A stretch of DNA of 64,000 nucleotides from Allomeiothermus sp035760705. GTDB taxonomy: Bacteria; Deinococcota; Deinococci; Deinococcales; Thermaceae. Where the stretch lies: contig DASTSL010000128.1 of NCBI GenBank assembly GCA_035760705.1, positions 19,515 to 83,514 of the forward strand. The letters are read 5' to 3'. Below, one piece after another: positions 16,694 to 24,872 of this stretch. A program made the position numbers and the translations under genes. The stretch's first letter is position 1; every line of letters starts with the position of its first letter. The notes under the pieces are model-generated. The model was not told the origin of the DNA. It was given only the letters and a program-made list of their open reading frames with translations, and ran no database searches.

Positions 16694-17466
16694 TCAACTC
16701 CCGGGCATCGACCTAGCCGATTGGGGGCCAGGGGGATGGGGTCCGCCGCCCGAGGTCTTGGCGAGCCGCCGTTGCCCGAACGGGCACAACTCGAGCACCA
16801 CGCACGTTTACAGGCCGGGTCATGAAAATAGCAACAGCGCTTGCCGTGCAGCATGAAAACTTCGTGGTGGTCGTAGACCTGCTGGGCGCTCCAGTTCTGG
16901 GACAGGAACTGCTCGAGCAAGCTGTGAGCCGGGCCGACCGGGGTTCCTTCGGGGAGGAGCCCCAGCCGCAGGGCGACCCGGTGGTGGCTATCCACCGGCA
17001 AAGCCGGCATCCGCAGCCGGCTAAAGAGCAGGGTCGCGGCGCTGGTCTTGGGGTCTACCCCACTCAACCGCTCGAGCCAGTGCCGGGCTTGGGGAATTGT
17101 CATCTGGCCCAGAAAGTCCAGCTCGAGCTTTCTTACCCGCCGGGTGATCTCGCGCAGCATGGCTTGGATCCGGGGGGCTTTCTGCTCCGGCCAGGTGACC
17201 CCCTGGATGGCCTCCTGCACCGCTTCGACCGGAGCGTTCTGCACTGCTTCCCAGGTGCCAAAGCGCTCCAGCGGCGCCCTAAAAGCCCGCCCGGTATGGT
17301 GGTTTTTGCTGCGGTGTGAGAGCAGGTTGCCCACCAGTTGGCTTAAGGGGTCATGGTCGCTAAAAAAGGGAATCGGGCGTTTGTACCCCGCGCATAGCCT
17401 GCGGTGAACCTCCAGGGCCTTGGCGGCCAGCGCTTCGGTGTGGGCTTCCCTCAGCAGCAAAGCCAT
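16694..17466 (-). pseudogene. nth: Endonuclease III with a frameshift in the Fe-S motif
   Basis: A HhH-GPD DNA glycosylase/AP lyase that removes oxidised pyrimidines. Fold landmarks are present: a helix-hairpin-helix (LERLSGVDPKTSAATLLFS), catalytic Lys region and PVDSHHRVALRLGL. The [4Fe-4S] motif begins as CCYFHDPAC, but the frame breaks near 16805. Adding one T restores CKRCVVLELC, giving C-X6-C-X2-C-X5-C, then a stop at 16694 only 3 nt before YihY. Without the correction, the product ends in a random tail overlapping YihY and loses two cluster cysteines. A true mutation or a sequence error would look the same. Confidence 0.75.
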
Positions 17467-17491
17467 GGTGACTCTAGAAAACCCCCTCAGC

Positions 17492-17518
17492 CTGAGGGAC
17501 TGCTGACCCTTACTTGAA
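17492..17518 (-). promoter_or_regulatory. 11-bp tandem repeat array 9 (nth-yihY)
   Basis: CTGAG, CTGAC and TTGAA start at 17492, 17503 and 17514. The hexamer 15 nt downstream reads TTTTCT (17476-17481), the weakest -10 match among the arrays; TAGAGT at 17471-17476 is an alternative. Confidence 0.5.
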
Positions 17519-17595
17519 TAACCCCTCCGGAAAGTTTACAGCGCTCCACGTCGATCCCCGATCTCGGCGCACCAACGGAGCGAGGCCACCTTCGA

Positions 17596-17649
17596 CTCAG
17601 TTTGACCTCAGGAAAATTACAGCCGGGACTCAGCCAGCCTCAACAGGCT
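17596..17649 (+). promoter_or_regulatory. 11-bp tandem repeat array 10 plus -10 (DUF1990)
   Basis: CTCAG, CTCAG, TACAG and CTCAG start at 17596, 17607, 17618 and 17629. CAGGCT starts at 17644, 15 nt later. Transcription would start near 17656, giving an unusually long leader of about 220 nt before the DUF1990 gene. Confidence 0.65.
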
Positions 17650-17696
17650 TAGACAGAAGTAAGGCTGGCACCGATCCCTGTGTGATTCCGCGGAAC

Positions 17697-17725
17697 CGTG
17701 CCCCTGGGCTGTGCCCCCAGGGGCA
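17697..17725 (+). other. Strong hairpin in the DUF1990 leader
   Basis: A perfect 11-bp stem (GTGCCCCTGGG/CCCAGGGGCAC) with a 7-nt loop lies in the leader between array 10 and the small open frame at 17738. No T-run follows, so it is not a standard terminator. Confidence 0.5.
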
Positions 17726-17737
17726 CCCCCTTCAAAG

Positions 17738-17869
17738 ATGATGAGGACCCAAGCCAAACCCGATCTTTCGAGCCCCGCGTGGTGGGTGACGGGGTTGTGG
17801 GTGTTGCGGTTGCTGCATTTAATGGCTCGTCCGGCCCGCTCCGAGGGCAGGGGACCGACCGGTTGGTGA
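17738..17869 (+). CDS. Possible 43-residue membrane leader peptide
   Basis: A short frame starts with tandem ATGs and encodes a hydrophobic central segment (PAWWVTGLWVLRLLHLMARP) that could span a membrane. It stops 8 nt before the chosen DUF1990 start, whose ribosome site overlaps the stop. No strong ribosome site precedes its own ATG. It could be a small membrane partner or a regulatory leader peptide, or chance. Confidence 0.35.
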   Translation: MMRTQAKPDLSSPAWWVTGLWVLRLLHLMARPARSEGRGPTGW

Positions 17870-17877
17870 GGGAGCGG

Positions 17878-18585
17878 GTGAACCCCTGGGAGGCCTACCG
17901 CGAGCGGCTCGAGACCCTGCATAGCTTGGGTCTCAACCTCGACCTCGAGCGCCATCACGCGTACACCGCCGAGGCCGGGTGGAACATCGACCACTACCAG
18001 GCCGAACTGCCCCCTGAGCCGCCGGGGGAGCCGGTGGAGAGGGGCTCGTTCCAGGCCGCGCAGGCCATCCTGCGCGACTACCGCTTCCCCCCGCCGGACC
18101 TCATCGTGGGCATCTTCCGGCCCCACGACCCGCTCGAGCGGCGTGAGATGCTGCTCAAAGCCCGGTTTTTAGGCCTCCTCTTTTATTTCGGGGTGCGGGT
18201 GGGCGGGGTGGTGGACTCCATCCGCGATGGCAAACAGGGCCTCGAGCGGGTGTGGGGCTACGACTATGCCACGCTCGAGGGCTATTTCGAACGCGCTCAG
18301 ATCGAGTTCACGGTGGTCAAAAACCTGCACGGCGGCCAGGTCTGTTTTCGCATCGACTCGTTCGCGCGCACCGGGATGATCCGCAACCCCTTCTACTGGC
18401 TGGGTTTTCGCGTCTTTGCCCGCCGCCTGCAACGCCGCTTTGCTCAACAGTCCATGCAGCGGATGCAGCGCTTGGTTCAAGAAGCGTTGGCCGGGCGGGA
18501 AAGGCCGGGAAGCTGGGCGTTGAAGCCCGAAACGGCGGAAGCGGTCTTCACTAAGGATCTCCCCAGAGACGGGAGGGGTGGCTGA
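17878..18585 (+). CDS. DUF1990-family protein
   Basis: A protein of about 235 residues with the DUF1990 core: a helical first part, then VWGYDYATLEGYFERAQIEF, CFRIDSFARTGMIRNPF and a basic C-terminal RVFARRLQRRFAQQSMQRM. I chose the GTG at 17878 because GAGGGAG lies 5 nt upstream; the open frame continues to 17698 without a ribosome site. Family function is unknown. It is served by array 10. Confidence 0.7.
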   Translation: MNPWEAYRERLETLHSLGLNLDLERHHAYTAEAGWNIDHYQAELPPEPPGEPVERGSFQAAQAILRDYRFPPPDLIVGIFRPHDPLERREMLLKARFLGLLFYFGVRVGGVVDSIRDGKQGLERVWGYDYATLEGYFERAQIEFTVVKNLHGGQVCFRIDSFARTGMIRNPFYWLGFRVFARRLQRRFAQQSMQRMQRLVQEALAGRERPGSWALKPETAEAVFTKDLPRDGRGG

Positions 18586-18636
18586 GGAGGCCGCGCTGCT
18601 GCAAAGCCCGAACCCCCACCCTTCTATGGGGCGCAC

Positions 18637-19350
18637 TTAGAGGGGGGCTTCCTCGGGCTCCTCCCAAAGCTTGCGCTCGATCTCGGCGTTCTCCTGGTGC
18701 AGCTTGAGGATCTGCTCGTTGCCCTGCGCCCCTTTCTTCTCGATGAGGCGGGCGGTGGCGGCCTCGAGGTAGCTGAGCCGCAACAGTTCGGCGGCAGTCA
18801 TGCCGTCACGGGTATTTTTGACCCGGCGCTTCTTGCGGAAATCGGCGGAGTTCATCTTGAGCACGCTGCGGTTGGAGAGCGAACTCACCTGTTGGAAGAT
18901 GTTGCCCTGACCGCCGTGCTTGGCCACGGTGGACATGAAGCGTTTGCGCGACTCGATGCTCTCGAGCCGAGCCGAGAGCCAGCGGCGGTGCTCCGCCGAG
19001 GGGCTGCGCTCGGCGATCTCGGCGGCGAGCCCGACATCGCCCTCCAGGTAGCGGCGGAAGAGGTCGCGGGCCTTGACCCGGAAGCGCCGAGCCTCCGGGG
19101 TCTCCAGCGCGAAAGCGAGCTGGGCGAACTCGGCGTGGGAGAAGGCCGGTTCGCGCCCCTCGCCAAAATCGTAGTGGCTCACCTCCAGGCCGTGCTCGCG
19201 CACCAGCAGGTCGAGCTGTTTGAGTTCGGGCCGTAGGCCGAGCGCCGCCAGGCTGTCGAGGGCGCTCAGGCGACCGTCTGAGCTGGTGCGGACGTTGGCC
19301 TTGCCCAGCCGGGTGGTGCTCGTGGGTTTTTTGGCAAACGTACTCTTCAC
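18637..19350 (-). CDS. Bro-N/antirepressor-like protein, orphan
   Basis: A 237-residue protein. The middle, FALETPEARRFRVKARDLFRRYLEG, resembles the Bro-N/antirepressor motif of phage proteins. The C-terminal part (KNTRDGMTAAELLRLSYLEAATARLIEKKGA) looks like the DNA-damage-inducible or antirepressor tail. A CATAAT -10 box ends 6 nt before a GTG at 19350, suggesting a leaderless mRNA; an in-frame ATG at 19392 lies in an AT-rich palindromic stretch. There are no phage neighbours, so it may be a domesticated relic. The family match is from memory. Confidence 0.45.
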   Translation of the reverse strand: MKSTFAKKPTSTTRLGKANVRTSSDGRLSALDSLAALGLRPELKQLDLLVREHGLEVSHYDFGEGREPAFSHAEFAQLAFALETPEARRFRVKARDLFRRYLEGDVGLAAEIAERSPSAEHRRWLSARLESIESRKRFMSTVAKHGGQGNIFQQVSSLSNRSVLKMNSADFRKKRRVKNTRDGMTAAELLRLSYLEAATARLIEKKGAQGNEQILKLHQENAEIERKLWEEPEEAPL

Positions 19351-19436
19351 GAAATCATTATGCCAAATTATGATTAAAACATAATAAGCCATTTCACCAT
19401 CGGCTCGAGGATCTATTTAGCGCCTTCCCTAGGGGC

Positions 19437-19501
19437 TTCAGCACCCACTCATATAAACCCCAGCCAAGGCTCAGCCCGGCATCAGCGTAACTGTTTATTG
19501 C
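19437..19501 (+). promoter_or_regulatory. 11-bp tandem repeat array 11, five units, plus -10
   Basis: TTCAG, CTCAT, CCCAG, CTCAG and ATCAG start at 19437, 19448, 19459, 19470 and 19481. TATTGC starts at 19496, 15 nt after the last. This promoter heads the DUF883-YqjE-like operon. Confidence 0.7.
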
Positions 19502-19518
19502 TATGGGGGAGGTGGGTT

Positions 19519-19944
19519 ATGGCAGATAAAATGCAAGAAACCGGAAACCGTGTTGAAGATAAGGCCGCCGAGATGAAAGCGACCGCCGAGGGCGCGGTGG
19601 AGCGGGTCAAGAGCGAGGCCCGGCAGGCCCTGGACGAGTCCGGAGCCACCAGCGACATGCAGGCCCTCAAGGACGACCTGCGCTCGTTGCGCTCCGACGT
19701 GAGCAACCTGATGGAAAGCCTCAAGGGAGCGGCCTCTTCCAAGGCCAAAGAACTCGGCAGCACCCTTAAGGAAACCAGCGGCCAGCTCAGCACCCAGGTC
19801 AAGGACGTGTGGGGCACCGCCCGGGAAAAGGGTGGAGAGGTGGCCTCGGACCTCGAGACCCGCATCCAAGAACGCCCCCTGATGAGCGTGCTGGTGGCCT
19901 TCGGGGTGGGTCTGGTGCTCTCGCGGATCCTGAACCGGCGGTAA
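19519..19944 (+). CDS. ElaB/YqjD/DUF883-like membrane-anchored protein
   Basis: A 141-residue amphipathic helix protein (many Ala, Glu, Lys, Ser) ending in one membrane anchor, RPLMSVLVAFGVGLVLSRIL. This is the DUF883/ElaB/YqjD layout, known to bind the inner membrane and, in YqjD, ribosomes. The ATG at 19519 follows GGGGGAGG. It starts a three-gene operon with two further membrane-associated proteins. Role in stress is by analogy. Confidence 0.8.
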   Translation: MADKMQETGNRVEDKAAEMKATAEGAVERVKSEARQALDESGATSDMQALKDDLRSLRSDVSNLMESLKGAASSKAKELGSTLKETSGQLSTQVKDVWGTAREKGGEVASDLETRIQERPLMSVLVAFGVGLVLSRILNRR

Positions 19945-19947
19945 ACC

Positions 19948-20220
19948 ATGTCCGCGTTGGCCGATGTGGTCATCGGGGTCGTTGAGCTGGTCGAAGCCGA
20001 GGCCCGTAAGCTCCGCACCAGCGTCAAGGGTCTGGTGCTCTCGATCGTCCTGATCCTGGCGGCGGGCCTCCTGATCCTGGGTGCAGTGGGTTGGCTGGTG
20101 GCGGCAGCGTATCTCCAGCTTTTGACCTGGCTGCCCCCTGCCGGGGCCGCCGCGGTGATCGGGGTGGTGATCCTGCTTGTAGCCGGAGGAATCCTGTGGT
20201 ACGCGATGCGTCCCAAATGA
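19948..20220 (+). CDS. Phage-holin-like/YqjE family membrane protein
   Basis: A 90-residue protein with an N-terminal amphipathic helix and two membrane segments (GLVLSIVLILAAGLLILGAVG and AAAVIGVVILLVAGGILWYAM). It has the layout of the YqjE/holin-X family that accompanies DUF883 proteins. It starts 4 bp after its partner's stop and overlaps the next gene by ATGA. Confidence 0.75.
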   Translation: MSALADVVIGVVELVEAEARKLRTSVKGLVLSIVLILAAGLLILGAVGWLVAAAYLQLLTWLPPAGAAAVIGVVILLVAGGILWYAMRPK

Positions 20221-20810
20221 ACGCGAAGGCCCACCTGAGCCCCGATCAAGAGGTCGAGGCCGCCAAAGAGCGGCTGAGGGCGGCCCTCCAGCGGGTGGGC
20301 GAGGAACTGGGCCAGACTGCCGATCAACTCCAGAGCAAGGTCTTCGAGACCGCCGACGGGCTCAAAGACCGGGTGCAGGGCACGGTGGACCACCTGCAAG
20401 CCCAGGTGACCAGCATCCCCCAAGAGGTCGGTGCCCAGCTCAGCGGGGCGGTACACAAGCCGATGGAGGCCGTGCGCGAGCGCCCGCTCGAGTCGGTCGG
20501 GGTGGCCCTCTTGGCGGGCCTCATCGCCGGGCAGCTTTTGGGCGGGGCGGCAAGCCGGTCGGGGGCCAAGTCCGCTGCTCCGGGTTACGGCTACGGGGAG
20601 GCTTACGGGGAAGCCACCGGGTATGCGCCGACCCCCACCACCCCACAGCCTGCCGGGTCAAATTCGCAGTCGGGGCTCGGCGGATGGCTCGAGGCCTTGG
20701 GCCTAGGCGCCCTAGGTAAGACCGTCATGGATGTTATCCGGGAAGAATATCTGACCCCGGAAAACGTCCGATACTGGGTGAATGGATTACTCTCCCGCCG
20801 CAAGCCCTGA
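20217..20810 (+). CDS. DUF3618-like/membrane-associated helix protein
   Basis: A 197-residue protein. An N-terminal region is all amphipathic helix (EVEAAKERLRAALQRVGEEL, TADQLQSKVFETADG) with one hydrophobic stretch (LESVGVALLAGLIAGQLLGG). A Gly/Pro/Tyr-rich linker and a C-terminal helix (MDVIREEYLTPENVRYW) follow. The start overlaps the previous stop (ATGA), so translation is coupled. The pattern suggests a third member of the YqjC-D-E type complex; the family name is a guess. Confidence 0.65.
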   Translation: MNAKAHLSPDQEVEAAKERLRAALQRVGEELGQTADQLQSKVFETADGLKDRVQGTVDHLQAQVTSIPQEVGAQLSGAVHKPMEAVRERPLESVGVALLAGLIAGQLLGGAASRSGAKSAAPGYGYGEAYGEATGYAPTPTTPQPAGSNSQSGLGGWLEALGLGALGKTVMDVIREEYLTPENVRYWVNGLLSRRKP

Positions 20811-20819
20811 GGTAAGGTC

Positions 20820-21611
20820 ATGACGGTGCGCATTCTGGCCGCCGTGGCGCTCGCCGCAACCTTGGTCATCAACTTTTTAGCCAACGCCCTGCCCATCGCC
20901 GGGCGCACCACCGGGGAGGTCTCCGACAGCTTCCCGGTGCTTTTCGTGCCCGCCGGGTATGTGTTCGCCATTTGGGGCCTGATCTACCTGGGGCTGATCG
21001 CCTTCGTGGTCTACCAATTCCACCCCGCTATCGTGGCGAAACCACGCCACCTCGCTTCACAGACTACTTCTGGGGCGACCTACGATTATCCCCGCCTCAA
21101 CTTGTGGCTCATCCTGAGCTGTCTTTTCAACAGCTTGTGGATCTTCGCCTGGCATTACGGCTATTACGGGGTCACGCTGCTCTTGATGCTGGGTCTGCTG
21201 GTGAGCCTGATCGCCATCTACCAGGAACTCGGGGCCAGCCGGGCTCGAGGGCTCACTTCCTGGATGGTGCAGGCCCCCTTCAGCCTCTACTTGGGTTGGA
21301 TCATCGTGGCCACCGTCGCCAACGCCACGGCGGTGCTCTATGACGCCGGATGGAACGGCTGGGGTCTGCCGGACGCCTTCTGGGCGGTGGGGATGATCGC
21401 GGTGGCGACCGGGCTGGGGCTGAGGATCCTGTGGGCTCGAGCGGACACTATCTTGAACCTGGTGCTGGTCTGGGCTTTGGTGGGGATCGCGGTCAAGCAG
21501 TCGGCCACCCCTGCGGTGGCCGACGCAGCCCTGGCCGGAGCCGTTTTGGTCGCGGTCGCCATTTTTCTGCGCGGCGGGCGGGGTGGGGCTCGAGCCGTTG
21601 TCAACCCCTGA
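20820..21611 (+). CDS. TspO/MBR-like tryptophan-rich membrane protein
   Basis: A 263-residue inner-membrane protein with six or seven helices. The segments GYVFAIWGLIYLGLIAFVVYQ, LNLWLILSCLFNSLWIFAWHY and APFSLYLGWIIVATVAN match the TspO/translocator family pattern, though the protein is longer than the classical 160 residues. It starts 10 bp after the preceding gene, so it may share its mRNA. Confidence 0.75.
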   Translation: MTVRILAAVALAATLVINFLANALPIAGRTTGEVSDSFPVLFVPAGYVFAIWGLIYLGLIAFVVYQFHPAIVAKPRHLASQTTSGATYDYPRLNLWLILSCLFNSLWIFAWHYGYYGVTLLLMLGLLVSLIAIYQELGASRARGLTSWMVQAPFSLYLGWIIVATVANATAVLYDAGWNGWGLPDAFWAVGMIAVATGLGLRILWARADTILNLVLVWALVGIAVKQSATPAVADAALAGAVLVAVAIFLRGGRGGARAVVNP

Positions 21612-21669
21612 AGCGGGCAGACTCGAGGTGCCGCATCTCCCCAAGTTTTTCGCCCGTCTAGACCATCAA

Positions 21670-21720
21670 TGTCGAGCCTTGTCCTGCTGAGCGAGGCGGA
21701 GTCGAATCCACCGAAGGCTA
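21670..21720. repeat. Possible dispersed intergenic repeat
   Basis: An isolated sequence resembling the widespread TTCGACTCCGCTCAGCAGGACAAGGCTCGA type of intergenic repeat lies between the TspO-like gene and the next membrane gene. Only one copy is visible here, so the call rests on memory of that pattern. Confidence 0.3.
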
Positions 21721-21884
21721 TTCTTGTCTTCCCGCGGGTGGTCTTGGTCAGATTCAAGGTAGGAAACCGAGCGGCCTTTGTGTTCGAGCTGTAAACGAGA
21801 GATGCGCGGGGGGTTCGCTCCACCCCACGTCCCAGGATGCGGGGCATAGAGAACCCCGCCTGAGCGATAAATAGGAGAACTTGT

Positions 21885-22754
21885 TTGCTTCGCCGATTTA
21901 CCAGCTTGGGTCGCCCGCTTGACTGGGCTTACCCTTCCAACCGTCAGATCGTGCTGCTGAGCGGGGGTTTTTTGCTGGCGGCCCTGGCCTTCCAGGTGCT
22001 CTGGCTGGGCCGGGTGGACTTCTGGACGGCCTTGTGGGGCGCGGGCTGGGTCTTTTCGACCTGGGCCTTGGGCCGCGAACTCGACCCCGATCAACCCTCC
22101 AACGCCTTTTGGGCCGCGCTCGCGCTGGGCCTGGGTCTCTTGGTGCGGTTGTCGGACTGGACCCTGCGGGGCGTCCTCACCGGTCTATTGGTCAGCGGGG
22201 TGCTGATGCTCGCGGCGCGGGTCACGGCCCGCACCAGCGGGCGCCGGACCACCTACCCCGATCAATTCGTGCTGGCGGCGAGCCCGGCGGTCGCGGCCTG
22301 GTTCTCCGGTAGCCCGCTCTGGCCGCTGGCTCTGCCGGTAGCGCTGGCTCTGGCTTTCGACGCTTACGGCGACAAAAACCGCCGCCATTTCGTGTTCGGG
22401 TTGATCCTGGCGCTGGTAGGTGGGCTGCTGACTTGGCTGCTGGGGGGAAGTCGGCCCCCGGAGGTCTGGTCGGTGGGGTTTACCCTGGCCCTGGTGGTGT
22501 TGGGTGTGGTGGGGCTGGGGTTCCGCGCCCGTGAACCGGCCCTGTCCGCGGCGGACGACCACCAGCCGCTCGAGCCCCGCCGGGTCACCTGGGCCCGGGT
22601 GGTGGGGATCGTGGGAACGCTGGTTGGCCTCGCCCTGATCGGTTTCTCACCCTTTTTGGCGGTGGGCTGGGTGGGCCTTTTCATGCTGCCCCGGCGCTCG
22701 AGCGGCTGGAATGAGGGCTCAGGTGGACCTCAGCCAAAGGACAGGGCCGGTTAA
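21885..22754 (+). CDS. Polytopic membrane protein of unknown function
   Basis: A 289-residue protein with about eight hydrophobic segments, Trp-rich, without recognised motifs. A TTG start at 21885 has GGAG 7 nt upstream and no nearer ATG or GTG. The segments LLSGGFLLAALAFQVLWLG and VLGVVGLGFRAREPAL are typical. It ends 29 bp before the topoisomerase IB gene. Confidence 0.6.
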   Translation: MLRRFTSLGRPLDWAYPSNRQIVLLSGGFLLAALAFQVLWLGRVDFWTALWGAGWVFSTWALGRELDPDQPSNAFWAALALGLGLLVRLSDWTLRGVLTGLLVSGVLMLAARVTARTSGRRTTYPDQFVLAASPAVAAWFSGSPLWPLALPVALALAFDAYGDKNRRHFVFGLILALVGGLLTWLLGGSRPPEVWSVGFTLALVVLGVVGLGFRAREPALSAADDHQPLEPRRVTWARVVGIVGTLVGLALIGFSPFLAVGWVGLFMLPRRSSGWNEGSGGPQPKDRAG

Positions 22755-22783
22755 GCCCCCGGGCGCAGGCTGAGAGCCAGTTT

Positions 22784-23842
22784 ATGCTCAGCCGCACCGA
22801 AGAACTCCAGGATTTCTACTACCGCCGGGTGGGCGAAAAGGTGGGCGAGTTCCGCTACTTCCTGCCCGACGGCGCGGAACTCGCCGACCCCGCCGAACTC
22901 GAGCGCATCGCCAAACTCGTGGTTCCCCCCGGCTATAGCGATGTCTACATCTCGCCCGACCCCGAGGCTGAGCTTCAGGCCTTCGGGCGGGATAGTGCCG
23001 GGCGTCTGCAATACCGCTACCACCCCGACTTCGTGCAGGCCAACGCCGAGGCCAAGTGGAACCGGCTGGTGCGCTTTGCCAAGCACCTCGGGCCGATGCG
23101 GGCCGAGAGCGGGGCCGATTTGCGGCGCAGCGGGCTCGAGCCCCGCAAGGTGATGGCCTTGATGACCCGCCTCCTGTACGTGGCCCGCTTCCGGGTTGGC
23201 TCGGACGCCTACGCCAAGACGAACAAGACCTACGGCCTCACCACGCTGCGCCAGCGCCACGCCCAGGTGAGCGGCAACACCGTAGAGTTCCGCTTCAAGG
23301 GCAAACACGGCATCTGGCAACACAAGCTCACCACCGACCAGACTCTGGCCAAAAATATCGCCCGACTCAAGGAATTGCCCGGCCCCTGGCTGTTTCAAGC
23401 CCTCAGCGAAGAGGGCCGCTGCCGTATCCGGGCCCAGGACCTGAACGCCTACATCCGCCAGGTGATGGGCCCCTTCACCGCCAAGGACTTTCGCACCTGG
23501 GGCGGCACGTTGCTGGCCGCCGAGTTTTTGGCCGAGGCCGGGCCGCCGCAGAGCGACCGCCAGGCCAAAAAGACCCTGGTGGAGTGCGTCAAGTACGTGG
23601 CCCAGGACTTGGGCAATACCCCCGCCGTCGTACGGGCCCACTACGTTTGCCCCAAGGTCTTCGACTTCTACCTCGAGGGGGCCGTGCTCGACGACTTCGA
23701 ACCGGCCTCGAGCCGCCGCGGGGCCAGCGGCGAAGAGGGGCTCACCCGTTCGGAGTTGGCCCTCAAGCGCTTGCTCGAGAGTGACTCGCAGACCCAAAGC
23801 TCCCAGGCCGCGACCAAAGCCTTGGACTCCAAAGCGGCTTAG
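22784..23842 (+). CDS. DNA topoisomerase IB (poxvirus-like)
   Basis: A 352-residue type IB enzyme that relaxes supercoils by a covalent 3'-phosphotyrosine. The nucleophile is in NTPAVVRAHYVCP, matching NTPAVxRxxY of the family, and supporting residues appear in RFRVGSDAY, KTYGLTTLRQRH and FTAKDFRTWGGT. Length is normal. A Glu- and Ser-rich tail follows. Confidence 0.9.
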   Translation: MLSRTEELQDFYYRRVGEKVGEFRYFLPDGAELADPAELERIAKLVVPPGYSDVYISPDPEAELQAFGRDSAGRLQYRYHPDFVQANAEAKWNRLVRFAKHLGPMRAESGADLRRSGLEPRKVMALMTRLLYVARFRVGSDAYAKTNKTYGLTTLRQRHAQVSGNTVEFRFKGKHGIWQHKLTTDQTLAKNIARLKELPGPWLFQALSEEGRCRIRAQDLNAYIRQVMGPFTAKDFRTWGGTLLAAEFLAEAGPPQSDRQAKKTLVECVKYVAQDLGNTPAVVRAHYVCPKVFDFYLEGAVLDDFEPASSRRGASGEEGLTRSELALKRLLESDSQTQSSQAATKALDSKAA

Positions 23843-24011
23843 CGGTCGGGTCGTGCGGCCTGTTTTAGCCTGCATGCGGCTCGTACGTGGACTGCATGGA
23901 GACGCCACCTAGCAACCTCATACGTTTTGCAATCCAGCACGGTCTGGGTAAACAGACTGGGCTTCGTATTGGTCGATGGCGGGGCGGGTTGGGGATGCGG
24001 CACCCCGGTTA

Positions 24012-24076
24012 CTTAGCTTCTCCTCAGGTTGGGCTCGGGTTGAACTCAAGCATCGAACAGTCCGCCGGATTAGGCT
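24012..24076 (+). promoter_or_regulatory. 11-bp tandem repeat array 12, five units, plus -10
   Basis: CTTAG, CTCAG, CTCGG, CTCAA and AACAG start at 24012, 24023, 24034, 24045 and 24056. TAGGCT starts at 24071, 15 nt after the last. The truncated GMC gene begins at 24101. Confidence 0.65.
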
Positions 24077-24100
24077 CCCCTGCACAGAAAAGGGGCAGAT

Positions 24101-24739
24101 ATGGCGGTGGACGGCGGGGCCGGTTTGGACCGGAGGGACTTTTTCAACAACGTCAAGCTGAGGCTCCTCCAGACCGGGGCCCGCCCCATCCTCTCGCGCC
24201 CGGTCCCGCCCGGAACCCCGCGCTGGGGAGCGGAGTGGAAGAAAGCCGCGGCCCGCTACTACAACCAGAGCTTCAACATCGGGGCGCAGATGAGTATCAC
24301 CAGCTACCGCGGCCATTACCTCGACTTAGACCCCACCTACCGCGACGCCTACGGGCTCCCGCTGCTCCGCCTGACCTTCGACTGGGGTTCCAACGAGCGC
24401 AAGGCCTCGGACTACATCGCGGGGGTCCTCGAGCGTATGGTCAAGACCATGGGGGCCAGCAAGTACAACATCAGCCGCCTCAGCGAGCACTACGGCATCG
24501 TCAACTACCAGTCCACCCACAACACCGGTGGGGCCATCATGGGCGCTGACCCCAAGACCAGCGCGGTGAACAGGTTCCTGCAAAGCTGGGACATGCCCAA
24601 TGTCTTCGTAGTGGGGGCCACCGCCTTCCCGCAGAACGCCGCTTACAACCCCACCGGCACGGTCGGGGCGCTGGCTTACTGGGCTGCCGAGGCCATCAAG
24701 AACCGCTACCTCAAAAATCCCGGCCCCCTGGTGAGCTAG
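24101..24739 (+). pseudogene. GMC dehydrogenase, N-terminus lost
   Basis: Only about the last third of a GMC/gluconate 2-dehydrogenase-type flavoprotein is present (212 residues of about 570). It includes YLDLDPTYRDAYGLPLLRL, the catalytic YQSTHNTGGAIMG region and FPQNAAYNPTGTVGALAYWA. The FAD-binding N-terminus, with its GxGxxG, is missing; the first residues (LDRRDFFNNVKLRLL) do not belong to that domain. The fragment sits directly behind repeat array 12 and before a cytochrome c gene, the usual electron acceptor of such enzymes. Deletion is inferred; a functional shortened protein is not excluded. Confidence 0.75.
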
Positions 24740-24872
24740 AGCCGGGCTTAATCGGTGCTGCTTTTGCGGGGTCTCTAACGCTTTGGCGGCGCGAAATCCG
24801 GTGTTCTGGGAGAGACGTTTTGCCCCCGAGCGGGGAGCGTCTTTCCCGGCCATGGCCGGATGGAGGTATTCG

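Noticed and set aside
23056..23784. Plus-strand frame inside the topoisomerase gene
   Set aside because: Overlaps the enzyme's frame completely and has no domain.
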